Assembly: GCF_016899425.1 (NCBI RefSeq)
Contig: NZ_CP045994.1
Location: 1,736,001-1,800,000, forward strand
Origin: Burkholderia sp. MS389
Lineage (GTDB): Bacteria; Pseudomonadota; Gammaproteobacteria; Burkholderiales; Burkholderiaceae
Direction: 5' to 3'
DNA length: 64,000 nucleotides
A model generated the notes under the pieces. That model did no database searches. It worked only from the letters and a program-made list of their open reading frames with translations, and was not told where the DNA came from. Both the position numbers and the translations under genes were made by a program. Shown piece after piece: positions 55,726 to 64,000 of the stretch; the stretch's first letter is position 1; each line of letters starts with the position of its first letter.

Positions 55726-57812
55726 CGACGTTCGCGATGCGCAAGCGCCTCGCGGCGACGGGCAAGAGCGCGGCGAAGGGCCGGGCCGGCGCGATCGCGT
55801 TCGGTCTCGTCGCGCTGATCGCGCTGCTCGCGGCGCTGCGGATCGCCCCCGATCTGCGCGTGTGGTGGGACGCGGCGCCCGGCAGCGATGCCGCGTCGCT
55901 CGCGCACGTATTCCTGTTCGACCTCAATCTGCCGCGCGTCGCGGCCGCGCTCGTCGCGGGCGGCTGCCTCGGCATCGCCGGCGCACTGTTCCAGTCGCTC
56001 ACGCGCAATCCGCTCGCGTCGCCCGACCTGCTCGGCGTGACGGGCGGCGCCCAGCTCGGCCTGCTCGCGGCGATGCTGGTGCCGGCGCTGGCGGGCGTCG
56101 CGTCGGTGCCGCTGCTGTTCGTGTGCGGGCTCGCGGCTGCCGCGTGCGCGATCGTCGCGGCGGGCGGCTGGCGCGCGACGCCGTTGCGGCTCGTACTCGC
56201 GGGCAGCGTGTGCATGCTGCTGTTCGCCGCGCTGTCGACGCTCGTGCTCGCGTTCTTCGAGCAAAACATCGCGGGCGCCGCGCTGTGGACCAACGGCAGC
56301 CTGTACCAGCCGGGCGCGGCGGGCCTCGCGCTCGCCGCGCGCTGGCTCGTCGTGCCGCTGGTCGCGCTGCCGTTCGTGATCCGGCCGCTGAATCCGCTCA
56401 CGCTCGGCGACGATGCGGCGGCCGCGGCCGGCGTGCGCGTCGATGCGACGCGGCTTGCCGCGACGATCGTCGCGGTCGCGTTCACGAGCGTGGCGGTCAG
56501 CATCGCGGGCCCGCTGTCGTACGTCGGCCTCGTCGCGCCGAACCTGCTGCGCCAGGTGCGCGGCGCGCGCGCGGCGCGGCTCGGCGTGCTGGTGTCGCTG
56601 TCGGCGCTCGCCGGGGGCGCGCTCGTGCTCGTCACCGATAGCGCGGTGCTCGCATCGGGCCTCGACGCGACGCTGTCGACCGGCGTCGCGATCGCGCTGG
56701 TCGGCACGCCGCTGATGCTCGCGATGATCCGGCGCGGCGCCGCGTGGTCGGGCGTGCTGCACGCGGATGCCGAACGTGCGGCGGGCGGCGGCTCGACGCG
56801 GCTCGTCGGCTGGCTCGAACGGCTCGGCTGGCCGTTGCGCACCGTGCTGTTCGTCGTGGCGGGCCTGCTCGTGGTTTTTGTCGGCGTGTCGGCCGGCCCC
56901 GAATGGCTGTCGCCCGCGCGCTGGTCGGCCGCGCTGTCCGGTCACGATGCGCTCGCGCGGATGCTGATCGACCTGCGCCTGCCGCGCTTGCTGTGCGCGC
57001 TGCTCGCCGGCGCGTTGCTGGCGGTCAGCGGCGTCGCGATGCAGAGCGTCGTGCGCAATCCGCTCGCGGGCCCGGAAGTGCTCGGCGTCACGCAGGGCGC
57101 GGGGCTCGTCACGCTGTTCGCATTGTCGACGTGGCCGCTGATGGGCCACGTGACGCTGGCCGCCGCCGCGCTGATCGGCGGCGGGCTGTCGCTCGCGATC
57201 ACGCTCGCGCTGAATCACCGGCATCGCTACGCGCCGCTCGCGGTCGCGCTGACCGGCATCGTGATCGGCGCGCTGTGGACCACGCTCGCGCAATGGCTGA
57301 TCACGCAGGAAAGCGTGCAGCCCGCGCGCTTCGTCGTATGGCTCGTCGGCGGTACGTACGGCCGCAGCTGGGGCGAGGTGTCGATGCTGCTGCCGTGGTG
57401 CGTGCTCGCGGTGCCGGTGTTCGCGTGGCTCGCGAAACCGCTCGACATGCTCGCGCTCGGCGACGATCAGGCGGCCGCGCTCGGCCTGCCGGTGGCCGCG
57501 CTGCGGCCGCTCGCGCTGACGATCGCGACGCTCGCCGCGTGCGCGGCCGTCGCGGCGGTCGGGCCGGTCGGTTTCATCGGGCTGATGGCGCCGCACGTCG
57601 CGACGATGCTCGGCGCGCGCCGACATCGCACGCGGCTGTGGCTCGCGGCGGCGTGCGGCGCACTGATCCTCGGCGTCGCGGATCTCGCGGCGCGCACCGT
57701 CGTCGCGCCGCGCGAAGTGCCGGCCGGCGTGCTGACCGCGCTGATCGGCGCGCCGTACCTGCTCGGGCTGCTGATTCTCGAGGGGCGCCGCGCCCGGCGC
57801 GCCGGGCGATGA
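55722..57812 (+). CDS. orbD: Fused double ferric-siderophore permease (FhuB-like)
   Basis: Inner-membrane channel for ferric ornibactin. At 696 aa it is a tandem fusion of two FecCD permease halves in one polypeptide, like FhuB, with about 20 membrane spans. The two halves repeat the same landmarks: L-P-R-V-A-A-A-L-V-A-G-G near 72-83 and L-P-R-L-L-C-A-L-L-A-G-A near 420-431; R-N-P-L-A-S-P-D-L-L-G-V and R-N-P-L-A-G-P-E-V-L-G-V; and the coupling L-G-D-D-A-A-A-A-G and L-G-D-D-Q-A-A-A-L-G loops. The start overlaps the orbC stop, and the stop overlaps the orbF start. Confidence 0.92.
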   Translation: MTTFAMRKRLAATGKSAAKGRAGAIAFGLVALIALLAALRIAPDLRVWWDAAPGSDAASLAHVFLFDLNLPRVAAALVAGGCLGIAGALFQSLTRNPLASPDLLGVTGGAQLGLLAAMLVPALAGVASVPLLFVCGLAAAACAIVAAGGWRATPLRLVLAGSVCMLLFAALSTLVLAFFEQNIAGAALWTNGSLYQPGAAGLALAARWLVVPLVALPFVIRPLNPLTLGDDAAAAAGVRVDATRLAATIVAVAFTSVAVSIAGPLSYVGLVAPNLLRQVRGARAARLGVLVSLSALAGGALVLVTDSAVLASGLDATLSTGVAIALVGTPLMLAMIRRGAAWSGVLHADAERAAGGGSTRLVGWLERLGWPLRTVLFVVAGLLVVFVGVSAGPEWLSPARWSAALSGHDALARMLIDLRLPRLLCALLAGALLAVSGVAMQSVVRNPLAGPEVLGVTQGAGLVTLFALSTWPLMGHVTLAAAALIGGGLSLAITLALNHRHRYAPLAVALTGIVIGALWTTLAQWLITQESVQPARFVVWLVGGTYGRSWGEVSMLLPWCVLAVPVFAWLAKPLDMLALGDDQAAALGLPVAALRPLALTIATLAACAAVAAVGPVGFIGLMAPHVATMLGARRHRTRLWLAAACGALILGVADLAARTVVAPREVPAGVLTALIGAPYLLGLLILEGRRARRAGR

Positions 57813-58609
57813 CGCCGGCGCTCGACGGCGCGCGCGCCACGCGTTTTTCGGCGTTCGCGCCGGGACCGTTCGCCGAGCACCTCGACGCCGTGTGGCTCGG
57901 CATGCCCGACGATGGGCACGCGCCGGGCCGCATCGTCGTGCCCGTCAGCGCGTTGCCCGCGCACCGCGACGCCGTGCTCGCCGCGATGGTCGACCATTAC
58001 GGCGGCGATCCGGCGCAGCATGCGCGTGCGCTGATGTCGCAATGGAGCAAATACTATTTCGGCCGCGCGGCGCCGGCCGGCGTCGTCGCCGCGCTGACGC
58101 TCGGCCGGCCGCTCGACATGACGCCCGAGCGCACGTTCGTCGCGCTCGACGACGGGATGCCGGCCGCACTGTATTTCGCGAGCGATGCGCTCGGCGCGCC
58201 GTGCGACGAACCTGAGCCGCGCTATGCGGGGCTCATCGCGCATCTCGGCGCGGTGATCGACCTGCTCGCCGCGATGGGCCGCGTCACGCCGCGCGTGCTG
58301 TGGAGCAACGCGGGCAACCTGCTCGACTATCTGCTCGATACGTACCGTTCGCTGCCGTGCGCGGCGGATCCCGTCCGCGATGCGGACTGGCTGTTCGGCT
58401 CGACCTGCGTGCGCGGCGAATCGAATCCGCTGCGCCAGCCCGTGCGCGATGCCGTGCCGCGCTCGCCGCTGCTGCCGACGCCGTTTCGCGCGCGCCGCGT
58501 GTGCTGCCTGCGCTACGAAATTCCTGGAGAAACGCAACTGTGTGGAAGCTGCCCACTGCTACTGACGATGGAGGACGCGGCGCTGGCCGAGCAGGACGCG
58601 ATCCGGTGA
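57809..58609 (+). CDS. orbF: FhuF-like siderophore-iron reductase
   Basis: Probably reduces iron in the imported siderophore to release Fe(II) in the cytosol. The 266-aa protein ends with the FhuF-type [2Fe-2S] ligand cluster: a Cys pair in R-V-C-C-L-R-Y near residues 231-237, followed after 11 residues by L-C-G-S-C-P-L-L. The middle region (S-Q-W-S-K-Y-Y-F near 78-85) is also typical. The start and stop overlap neighbours (ATGA with orbD, GTGA with orbB), so the import genes form one tightly coupled unit. Confidence 0.88.
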   Translation: MTPALDGARATRFSAFAPGPFAEHLDAVWLGMPDDGHAPGRIVVPVSALPAHRDAVLAAMVDHYGGDPAQHARALMSQWSKYYFGRAAPAGVVAALTLGRPLDMTPERTFVALDDGMPAALYFASDALGAPCDEPEPRYAGLIAHLGAVIDLLAAMGRVTPRVLWSNAGNLLDYLLDTYRSLPCAADPVRDADWLFGSTCVRGESNPLRQPVRDAVPRSPLLPTPFRARRVCCLRYEIPGETQLCGSCPLLLTMEDAALAEQDAIR

Positions 58610-59631
58610 CGCATGCCGGCCGCCGGCATGTGCTTGGCACGCTCGCGGCCGCGCTCGGCGCCGCATGCTGCGGCGCGTTTTCCGCATCGGCCGCCGCAGC
58701 TTCCGTGGCCGGGAGCGCCGGCGGTACGCAAGGCGCCGTGTCGCTGGCCGGCAATCCCGTCGTGTCGCAGGCCAGCGCGAAGATGCCCATGCGGCCGCAG
58801 CGCGTGGTCGCGCTCGACTTCATGTTCGCGGAAAGCGTGATCGCGCTCGACCTCGTGCCGGTCGGGATGGCCGATACCGGGTTCTATCCGGGTTGGCTCG
58901 GTTATCGGAGCGAGCAGCTCGCGCACGTGACCGACATCGGCTCGCGGCAGGAGCCCGGGCTCGAGGCGATCGCGGCGGTCAAGCCGGACCTGATCATCGG
59001 CGTCGGGTTCCGGCATGCACCGATCTTCGACGCGCTCGACCGGATCGCGCCGACGATCCTGTTCCAGTTCAGCCCGAACGTGTCCGAAGGCGGCGTGCCC
59101 GTCACGCAGCTCGACTGGATGCGGCAGATCTTCCGGACGATCGGCGCGGTGACGGGGCGCGACGCGCGCGCGCAGGCGGTCGAAGCGCAACTCGACGCCG
59201 GCATCGCGCGCAATGCGGCGCGGCTCGCGGCCGCGGGCCGCCACGGCGAGCGCGTCGCGCTGCTGCAGGATCTCGGCTTGCCCGATCGTTACTGGGCCTA
59301 TACCGGCAACAGCACGTCGGCCGGCCTCGCGCGGGCGCTCGGGCTCGATCCGTGGCCGAAGAAGCCGACGCGGGAAGGCACGCTGTACGTGACGTCGGCC
59401 GACCTGCTGCGGCAGCGCGACCTGGCCGTGCTGTTCGTGACCGCGTCGGGGATGGACGTGCCGTTGTCGACGAAACTCGATTCGCCGGTGTGGCGTTTCG
59501 TGCCCGCGCTGCGCGAGCATCGGATCGCGCTGATCGAGCGCAACATCTGGGGGTTCGGCGGGCCGATGTCGGCGCTGAAGCTGGCCGACGAGATGACCGA
59601 TACGATGCTGAAGCTGCCGGCCGTGCGTTGA
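58606..59631 (+). CDS. orbB: Ferric-siderophore periplasmic binding protein
   Basis: Carries ferric ornibactin from the outer-membrane receptor to OrbCD, 341 aa, FecB/FhuD fold. The best start is GTG 58606, overlapping the orbF stop. It gives an N terminus with G-R-R-H-V-L-G before an Ala-rich core, which could be a Tat or Sec signal. Mature landmarks are P-Q-R-V-V-A-L-D near residues 65-72, the [15 protein letters not shown] segment near 117-131, and N-I-W-G-F-G-G-P near 311-318. It ends the rightward import operon and converges with orbE. Positions 59632-59804 hold no further gene or obvious terminator. Confidence 0.88.
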   Translation: MTHAGRRHVLGTLAAALGAACCGAFSASAAAASVAGSAGGTQGAVSLAGNPVVSQASAKMPMRPQRVVALDFMFAESVIALDLVPVGMADTGFYPGWLGYRSEQLAHVTDIGSRQEPGLEAIAAVKPDLIIGVGFRHAPIFDALDRIAPTILFQFSPNVSEGGVPVTQLDWMRQIFRTIGAVTGRDARAQAVEAQLDAGIARNAARLAAAGRHGERVALLQDLGLPDRYWAYTGNSTSAGLARALGLDPWPKKPTREGTLYVTSADLLRQRDLAVLFVTASGMDVPLSTKLDSPVWRFVPALREHRIALIERNIWGFGGPMSALKLADEMTDTMLKLPAVR

Positions 59632-59804
59632 GCGTGCGGACGAGGCCGCGTGGACGGGCAGGGCGTGGCGACCGACTTGACGACGCGGGGCTTCCGCCTG
59701 TCCTTTCGCTACACGTCAGCCACATTCCCCGCTGAAACGACCATCGCCGACACACTGCCCATGCAGCATGTCGGCGATTTTTTCGATCGACTGTCGGTGT
59801 CGTG

Positions 59805-61550
59805 TTACGCGCTCAGCGCATCGACGCCATCCTGCGCGCGCAGGCGCGCCGGCTGCGTGTCGCTGACGATGCGCCCGTTGTCGAGCTTCAGCAGACGATC
59901 GGCGAGATCGAAATAGCGGTCGTCGTGCGTGATCACGATCACGGCCTTGCCGCGCGCGCGCAGCTCGGGCAGCAATTGTTCGTAGAACACGGCCTTGAAC
60001 GACGGATCCTGGTCGGCCGCCCATTCGTCGAACAGGTAGAACGGGCGATCTTCCAGGTATGCGACGACGAGCGCGAGCCGCTTGCGCTGCCCGGTCGACA
60101 ACGCGCGCGTCGAGAATGCGCCGTCGACCACCTTCACCTTGTGGTCGAGCGCGAGTTTCGCGACGAGCGCGTTCGCCCGCGCATCGGCCTGCGCACGCGA
60201 CGGATCGTCGGGGTCGACGATGCCGAGCAGCGCATCGAACAGATGGAAATCGTTGAACACCGCGCTGAAGCGCTGCCGGTAGGCCGCGCGTTCGCGCCAG
60301 CCGATCGTGCGGCCGTCGACCTCGATCGTGCCTTGCTCCGGCTCGTACAACCCCGTCAACACCTTCGCGAGCGTCGTCTTGCCGCTGCCGTTGCCGCCGA
60401 CGATGAACACGAGTTCGCCCGGCTTGATCGTCAGGTCGATCGGCCCGATGCTGAACATCCGTTCGTCGCGCTCGTGGAAATACGCATGCGTGACGCCGCG
60501 CAGCGTGACCGCGCCGGCCGGCGGCACGTCGGGCGCATCGGCCGCGGGCGGCACCGTGCGCAGCGCGCCGAACTCGGCCATCACGCCTTCGATCCGCGTG
60601 AGCGACACGCGCGCCGCGTTGACGGTCGGCAGGTTGTTCAGCAGGCCGTCGAGCGGCACGAGCATGAACAGGAACACGACGACGTAGCCGGCGGCCGCGG
60701 CCGGATCGGCATGCACGCCGAGCTGCGGCCAGAACGACGCGATGCCGAGGAACACGTAGAACAGGAAGATGATCCAGCCGACGCCGACCGCATACGCGCT
60801 GAACGCGCGGCGCCGATGGTCGCGCACTTCGCCGATCGCGGCGCCGAGCTGGCCGTCGACGAACTGGCGGGCGCGCGCATCGTGCAGCTTCAGCTCCTTC
60901 GCGCCGGAGAACAGCGAGCCGAGATAGCCGAACAGGCGGTCTTGCGCCTGGCCGGCCGCTTCGAGCGCCGCGATCGCGCGGCGGTCGCCGGTGTGATAGC
61001 CGAGCGAGCCGGCGACGATCGCGGCCAGCGCCAGCACGCACACGGGCCAGGACAGCCACGCGAGATAGCCGAGGCAGCCGAACACGATCGAGCCGTGCAT
61101 GACCAGGTTCGGCAGCGCGAAGAACAGCATCGACACGTTGGTCGCATCGTCGGTCAGCACCGACTGCACGGGCGCCGCGCCGATCCGCTCGATGTCGCGC
61201 AGTTCGGCCGCGCCGACGCGCCGCGCCAGATGCACGCGCAGCCGCGCCATCGTGTCCTGCGACAGGCGGGCGAACAGCGTGCCCGACACGATCCGCGTGA
61301 CGAGCGCGATCACCGCGCACAGCGCGAAGCGCCACGCGAGCGCGGCGTCGGCGGCGCCCGGTTGCGACAGCGCGCGGTTCAGCGTCGCGACGAGCAGCAC
61401 GCTCGCGACGCCGTTCAGCACGCACGCGGTGAGCGCCAGCGTGAGCGACACGCGGCTTTCGCGCAGCAGCGCAAGGATCAGGCGCGCCGCGGGGCGGCCG
61501 GGGGAAGCGTCGAGGGACGGCGGGGAAGAAGGCTCGTGGGCGGCTGTCAT
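59805..61550 (-). CDS. orbE: Cyclic-peptide/siderophore ABC exporter (PvdE-like)
   Basis: Fused membrane/ATPase exporter thought to move the siderophore or its precursor from cytosol to periplasm. The 581-aa protein (from ATG 61550) has six membrane spans in the first 310 residues and a C-terminal ATPase: Walker A G-G-N-G-S-G-K-T-T near 378-386, signature L-S-T-G-Q-R-K-R near 480-487 and Walker B F-Y-L-F-D-E-W-A-A-D. D-E-W-A-A-D-Q-D-P is typical of the PvdE/SyrD family. A TTG at 61598 in frame would add 16 residues; ATG 61550 agrees better with family length. It is divergent from orbI with an OrbS-type promoter upstream. Confidence 0.9.
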   Translation of the reverse strand: MTAAHEPSSPPSLDASPGRPAARLILALLRESRVSLTLALTACVLNGVASVLLVATLNRALSQPGAADAALAWRFALCAVIALVTRIVSGTLFARLSQDTMARLRVHLARRVGAAELRDIERIGAAPVQSVLTDDATNVSMLFFALPNLVMHGSIVFGCLGYLAWLSWPVCVLALAAIVAGSLGYHTGDRRAIAALEAAGQAQDRLFGYLGSLFSGAKELKLHDARARQFVDGQLGAAIGEVRDHRRRAFSAYAVGVGWIIFLFYVFLGIASFWPQLGVHADPAAAAGYVVVFLFMLVPLDGLLNNLPTVNAARVSLTRIEGVMAEFGALRTVPPAADAPDVPPAGAVTLRGVTHAYFHERDERMFSIGPIDLTIKPGELVFIVGGNGSGKTTLAKVLTGLYEPEQGTIEVDGRTIGWRERAAYRQRFSAVFNDFHLFDALLGIVDPDDPSRAQADARANALVAKLALDHKVKVVDGAFSTRALSTGQRKRLALVVAYLEDRPFYLFDEWAADQDPSFKAVFYEQLLPELRARGKAVIVITHDDRYFDLADRLLKLDNGRIVSDTQPARLRAQDGVDALSA

Positions 61551-61654
61551 CGGCAACGTCGGTAAAGGGAAGGCAGGCAATAACGCGAAAAACGGCAAAT
61601 CTGACGCGAAAGCGGCGGGCGGGGCGCGCCCCGTTCCGGCTTTCCTTCCTGATA

Positions 61655-61679
61655 GACGAACGGGCCGCGCAAATATTTA
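61655..61679 (-). promoter_or_regulatory. OrbS-type promoter of orbE (leftward)
   Basis: Read on the minus strand: TAAAT (61679-61675), a 16-base spacer, CGTC (61658-61655). Identical spacing to the orbH and orbI promoters. It predicts an orbE leader of about 95-100 bases. Confidence 0.78.
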
Positions 61680-61727
61680 GCGACATCGCCAAAAAAAGCG
61701 GTCGCACGCATTTTGCGCACAAAGCGG

Positions 61728-61752
61728 TAAAAAATCGGCCGCGTCGTTCGTC
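61728..61752 (+). promoter_or_regulatory. OrbS-type promoter of orbI
   Basis: TAAAA (61728-61732), a 16-base spacer and CGTC (61749-61752). A second CGTC at 61742-61745 has too short a spacer. The orbI start codon lies 70 bases downstream. It sits back to back with the orbE promoter, 49 bases between the two -35 boxes. Confidence 0.78.
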
Positions 61753-61822
61753 ACACCAGTGAAGCCGCCCCAAGCGGCCCCGAGACTTGGCCGAAGCGGC
61801 CGGACCGAAGGATTTCACGCAC

Positions 61823-64000
61823 ATGACGAGTTTCCCGACTGCGCTGCATCACCGAATCCGCGAACTGGCGCGCATCGCGCCCGACGCGCCCGCCATCGCG
61901 GTGCCTTTCCAGAACGACCTGCGCCTGTCGCGCGGTGCGCTCGACGCACGTGCGTCGCAACTCGCCCGGCAACTGCGGGCGGCCGGCGTCGGCGCCGAAG
62001 TGCGGGTCGGCGTGTGCGTCGAGCGGTCGGGCGACCTGTTCGTCGCGCTGCTGGCCGTGCTGAAGGCCGGCGGCGTGTTCGTGCCGCTCGATCCGCGCCA
62101 TCCGGCCGCGCGCCTCGACTGGATCGTGCAGGACGCGCAACTGCGGCACGGCATCGTCGACGCCGCCGGCCGCGCGGCGCTCGGCACGCCGTTCGAACAC
62201 GCGTTCGACGCAGCGGTGGAAGCATCGGGCGTCGCGCAGGATCACGTGTTCGATGACGACATCGTGACCGTGCATCCGCGTTCGGCCGCTTACATGATCT
62301 ATACGTCGGGCTCGACCGGCACGCCGAAGGCGGTGGTCGTCGAGCACGGGCCGCTCGCCGCGCATTGCGACGCGCTCGCGGCCGCGCTGCCGATCGAGGG
62401 CGGCGACCGTCTGCTGCATTTCGCGTCGGTCAACTTCGACGCCGCGCACGAATGCTGGCTCGCGCCGCTCGCGGTCGGCGCCGGCATCGTCGTGGCGCCG
62501 CCGCAGCCGTTCGCGCCGGTGGACGCGCATGCGCTGATGGTGCGCGAAGCCGTGAACGTCGCCGCGTTTCCGCCCGCGTACCTGCGTGAATTCGCGGCCG
62601 TCGCCGCGCGCGACGGCGTGCCGCCGGCCTTGCGCGTGCTCGCGTTCGGCGGCGAAGCGCTGCCGCAGCAGGCGTTCGAATTCGTGCGCCGCACGTTCCC
62701 GGCGGTGCGCCTGATCAACGGTTACGGGCCGACCGAAGCCGTGATCTCGCCGATGCTGTGGCCGGTCGAGCCGGGCGAGATGCCGGTGCTGGCCGCGGAC
62801 GACGCGTATGCGTCGCTGCCGATCGGCCGCGTGATCGGCCCGCGGGTCGCGTGCATCGACGGCGCCGACGCCGATGGGGTGGGCGAACTGCTGCTCGGTG
62901 GCGTGTGCGTCGCACGCGGTTATCACGGTCGTCCGGCGCTCACGGCCGAGCGTTTCATTCCCGATGCGGACGGTGAACCCGGCGCGCGCGTCTATCGCAC
63001 CGGCGACCTGGCACGCCTGCGCGACGACGGCGCATACGATTATTTGGGCCGCCTCGACGATCAGGTCCAGGTGCGCGGCGTGCGCGTGGAACCGGCGGAA
63101 ATCGCCGCGTGCCTGCGCTCGCACCCGGCCGTGACCGACGCGGCCGTGATGGCCGACACCGCCAACGGGCCGACGCGCTTGATCGCGTGCGTCGCGCTGC
63201 GCGCGGCGGCCGACGATGCCGCATTGAAGGCGCATGTGGCCGCGCAATTGCCGGCCGCGTGGCAGCCGCACGGGTTCGTGCGGTGCGATGCGCTGCCTTA
63301 CACGCTGAACGGCAAGCTCGACCGTGCCGCGCTGCGCGAGCGGATTGCCGCCCAGCGGATTGCCGCCCAGCGGATTGCCGCCGCGCGCGACACGACGCAA
63401 GCCGCGGGCGATGCGCCGCGCACACCGACCGAACAACAGATCGCGGGCCTCTGGCAGACGCTGCTGGGCCTCGACGCCACGCCGTCGCGCGACGATCGTT
63501 TCTTGGCGCTGGGCGCCGATTCGCTCGCCGCGATGCAGTTGCAGGCCGCGATCCGTGCCGCCATGCGCGTGAACCTGCGGCTCGACACGCTGTTCGCCGA
63601 TCCGGCGCTCGCCGAACTGGCCGAAATCGTCGACCGCGCGGAACGCGAGACCGGCGAACCGCTGGCCGCGATTGCCGCGCGCCGCGCGCCGGCCGATGCG
63701 GCCGCGTCGGGTGCGACGTACGTCGATCGTGCGGCATCGCTCGCCCAGCAACGCTTCTGGGTGCTCGCGCAAACGCGCGACGCAAGCGCGGCGTATCACA
63801 TCGCCGCGCACTGGACGATCGACGGCGTGCTCGACCGCGACGCGCTGCAGCGCGCGCTCGATCACGTGATCGGCCGACATGAAGCGTGGCGCACGACACT
63901 CGTGGACAACGACGACGGCGTCGTGATGCAGCGGATTCACGCGCATCTGCCGGTGTCGATCGCGTCGGTCGACCTGCGCGAGCAGCCGCCGGCTGCCCGC
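61823..64000 (+). CDS. orbI: Ornibactin nonribosomal peptide synthetase OrbI (N-terminal part)
   Basis: First NRPS of ornibactin assembly; 726 codons are visible and the frame stays open to the window edge. It begins directly with an adenylation domain (no condensation domain before it). Core motifs are Y-T-S-G-S-T-G-T-P-K near residues 160-169, N-G-Y-G-P-T-E near 299-305, Y-R-T-G-D-L near 391-396, R-G-V-R-V-E-P-A-E-I near 419-428 and N-G-K-L-D-R near 496-501. A carrier domain follows (L-G-A-D-S-L, phosphopantetheine Ser near 567), then the start of a condensation domain (S-L-A-Q-Q-R-F-W, then R-H-E-A-W-R-T-T near 686-693). Ornithine as the first residue is inferred from known ornibactin chemistry. 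Confidence 0.9.
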   Translation, partial: MTSFPTALHHRIRELARIAPDAPAIAVPFQNDLRLSRGALDARASQLARQLRAAGVGAEVRVGVCVERSGDLFVALLAVLKAGGVFVPLDPRHPAARLDWIVQDAQLRHGIVDAAGRAALGTPFEHAFDAAVEASGVAQDHVFDDDIVTVHPRSAAYMIYTSGSTGTPKAVVVEHGPLAAHCDALAAALPIEGGDRLLHFASVNFDAAHECWLAPLAVGAGIVVAPPQPFAPVDAHALMVREAVNVAAFPPAYLREFAAVAARDGVPPALRVLAFGGEALPQQAFEFVRRTFPAVRLINGYGPTEAVISPMLWPVEPGEMPVLAADDAYASLPIGRVIGPRVACIDGADADGVGELLLGGVCVARGYHGRPALTAERFIPDADGEPGARVYRTGDLARLRDDGAYDYLGRLDDQVQVRGVRVEPAEIAACLRSHPAVTDAAVMADTANGPTRLIACVALRAAADDAALKAHVAAQLPAAWQPHGFVRCDALPYTLNGKLDRAALRERIAAQRIAAQRIAAARDTTQAAGDAPRTPTEQQIAGLWQTLLGLDATPSRDDRFLALGADSLAAMQLQAAIRAAMRVNLRLDTLFADPALAELAEIVDRAERETGEPLAAIAARRAPADAAASGATYVDRAASLAQQRFWVLAQTRDASAAYHIAAHWTIDGVLDRDALQRALDHVIGRHEAWRTTLVDNDDGVVMQRIHAHLPVSIASVDLREQPPAAR

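Overview
The window is GC-rich and densely coding, with G/C third positions throughout. Gene content and order match a Burkholderia chromosome, most likely the Burkholderia cepacia complex: a sulfate operon with its own cysB, a ribose operon, an AmrAB-OprA type RND pump, and the left part of an ornibactin (orb) siderophore cluster beside a chaperone-usher fimbrial cluster. The taxonomic call rests on recalled gene order and protein families, not on a search.

Layout. (1) 0.1-5.3 kb: sbp-cysT-cysW-cysA-cysB, sulfate uptake plus its LysR regulator. (2) 5.8-11.5 kb: rbsB-rbsA-rbsC-rbsR-rbsK, ribose uptake and phosphorylation, with a perfect LacI-type operator ahead of rbsB. (3) 11.8-13.6 kb: a methyl-accepting chemotaxis protein with a C-terminal CheR-tether-like pentapeptide. 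(4) 14.2-19.2 kb: prkA-yeaH-spoVR, a conserved stress/stationary-phase trio. (5) 19.4-23.5 kb: a KgtP-like dicarboxylate symporter, then a polar amino-acid ABC importer (binding protein and two permeases, no ATPase). (6) 23.8-38.4 kb: a contact-dependent inhibition / two-partner secretion locus, bcpA(cdiA)-bcpI-bcpB. The giant bcpA is split by two frame changes that cancel each other. It carries exact-period 567-bp repeats and a C-terminal toxin with a putative PD-(D/E)XK nuclease signature. (7) 38.6-46.9 kb: an M23 peptidase, a TetR repressor, and the divergent RND pump operon. A perfect palindrome sits just ahead of the pump -10 box. (8) 47.7-52.6 kb: a fimbrial operon of subunit, usher, chaperone and tip adhesin. 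(9) 52.8-64.0 kb: the ornibactin cluster orbS-H-G-C-D-F-B, with orbE divergent from the NRPS gene orbI, which runs off the window.

Regulation visible in the sequence. orbS has a sigma-70 promoter overlapped by a Fur-box-like element. Three other promoters (before orbH, orbE and orbI) share TAAA(A/T)-N16-CGTC, the expected signature of an iron-starvation sigma factor, so OrbS probably drives the rest of the cluster. Each of the three solute-binding-protein genes (sbp, rbsB, the amino-acid binding protein) is separated from its membrane-component genes by a strong GC hairpin, and the fimbrial subunit is separated from its usher in the same way. This fits higher expression of the first gene. I saw no tRNA or rRNA genes, CRISPR arrays, insertion sequences or prophage genes.
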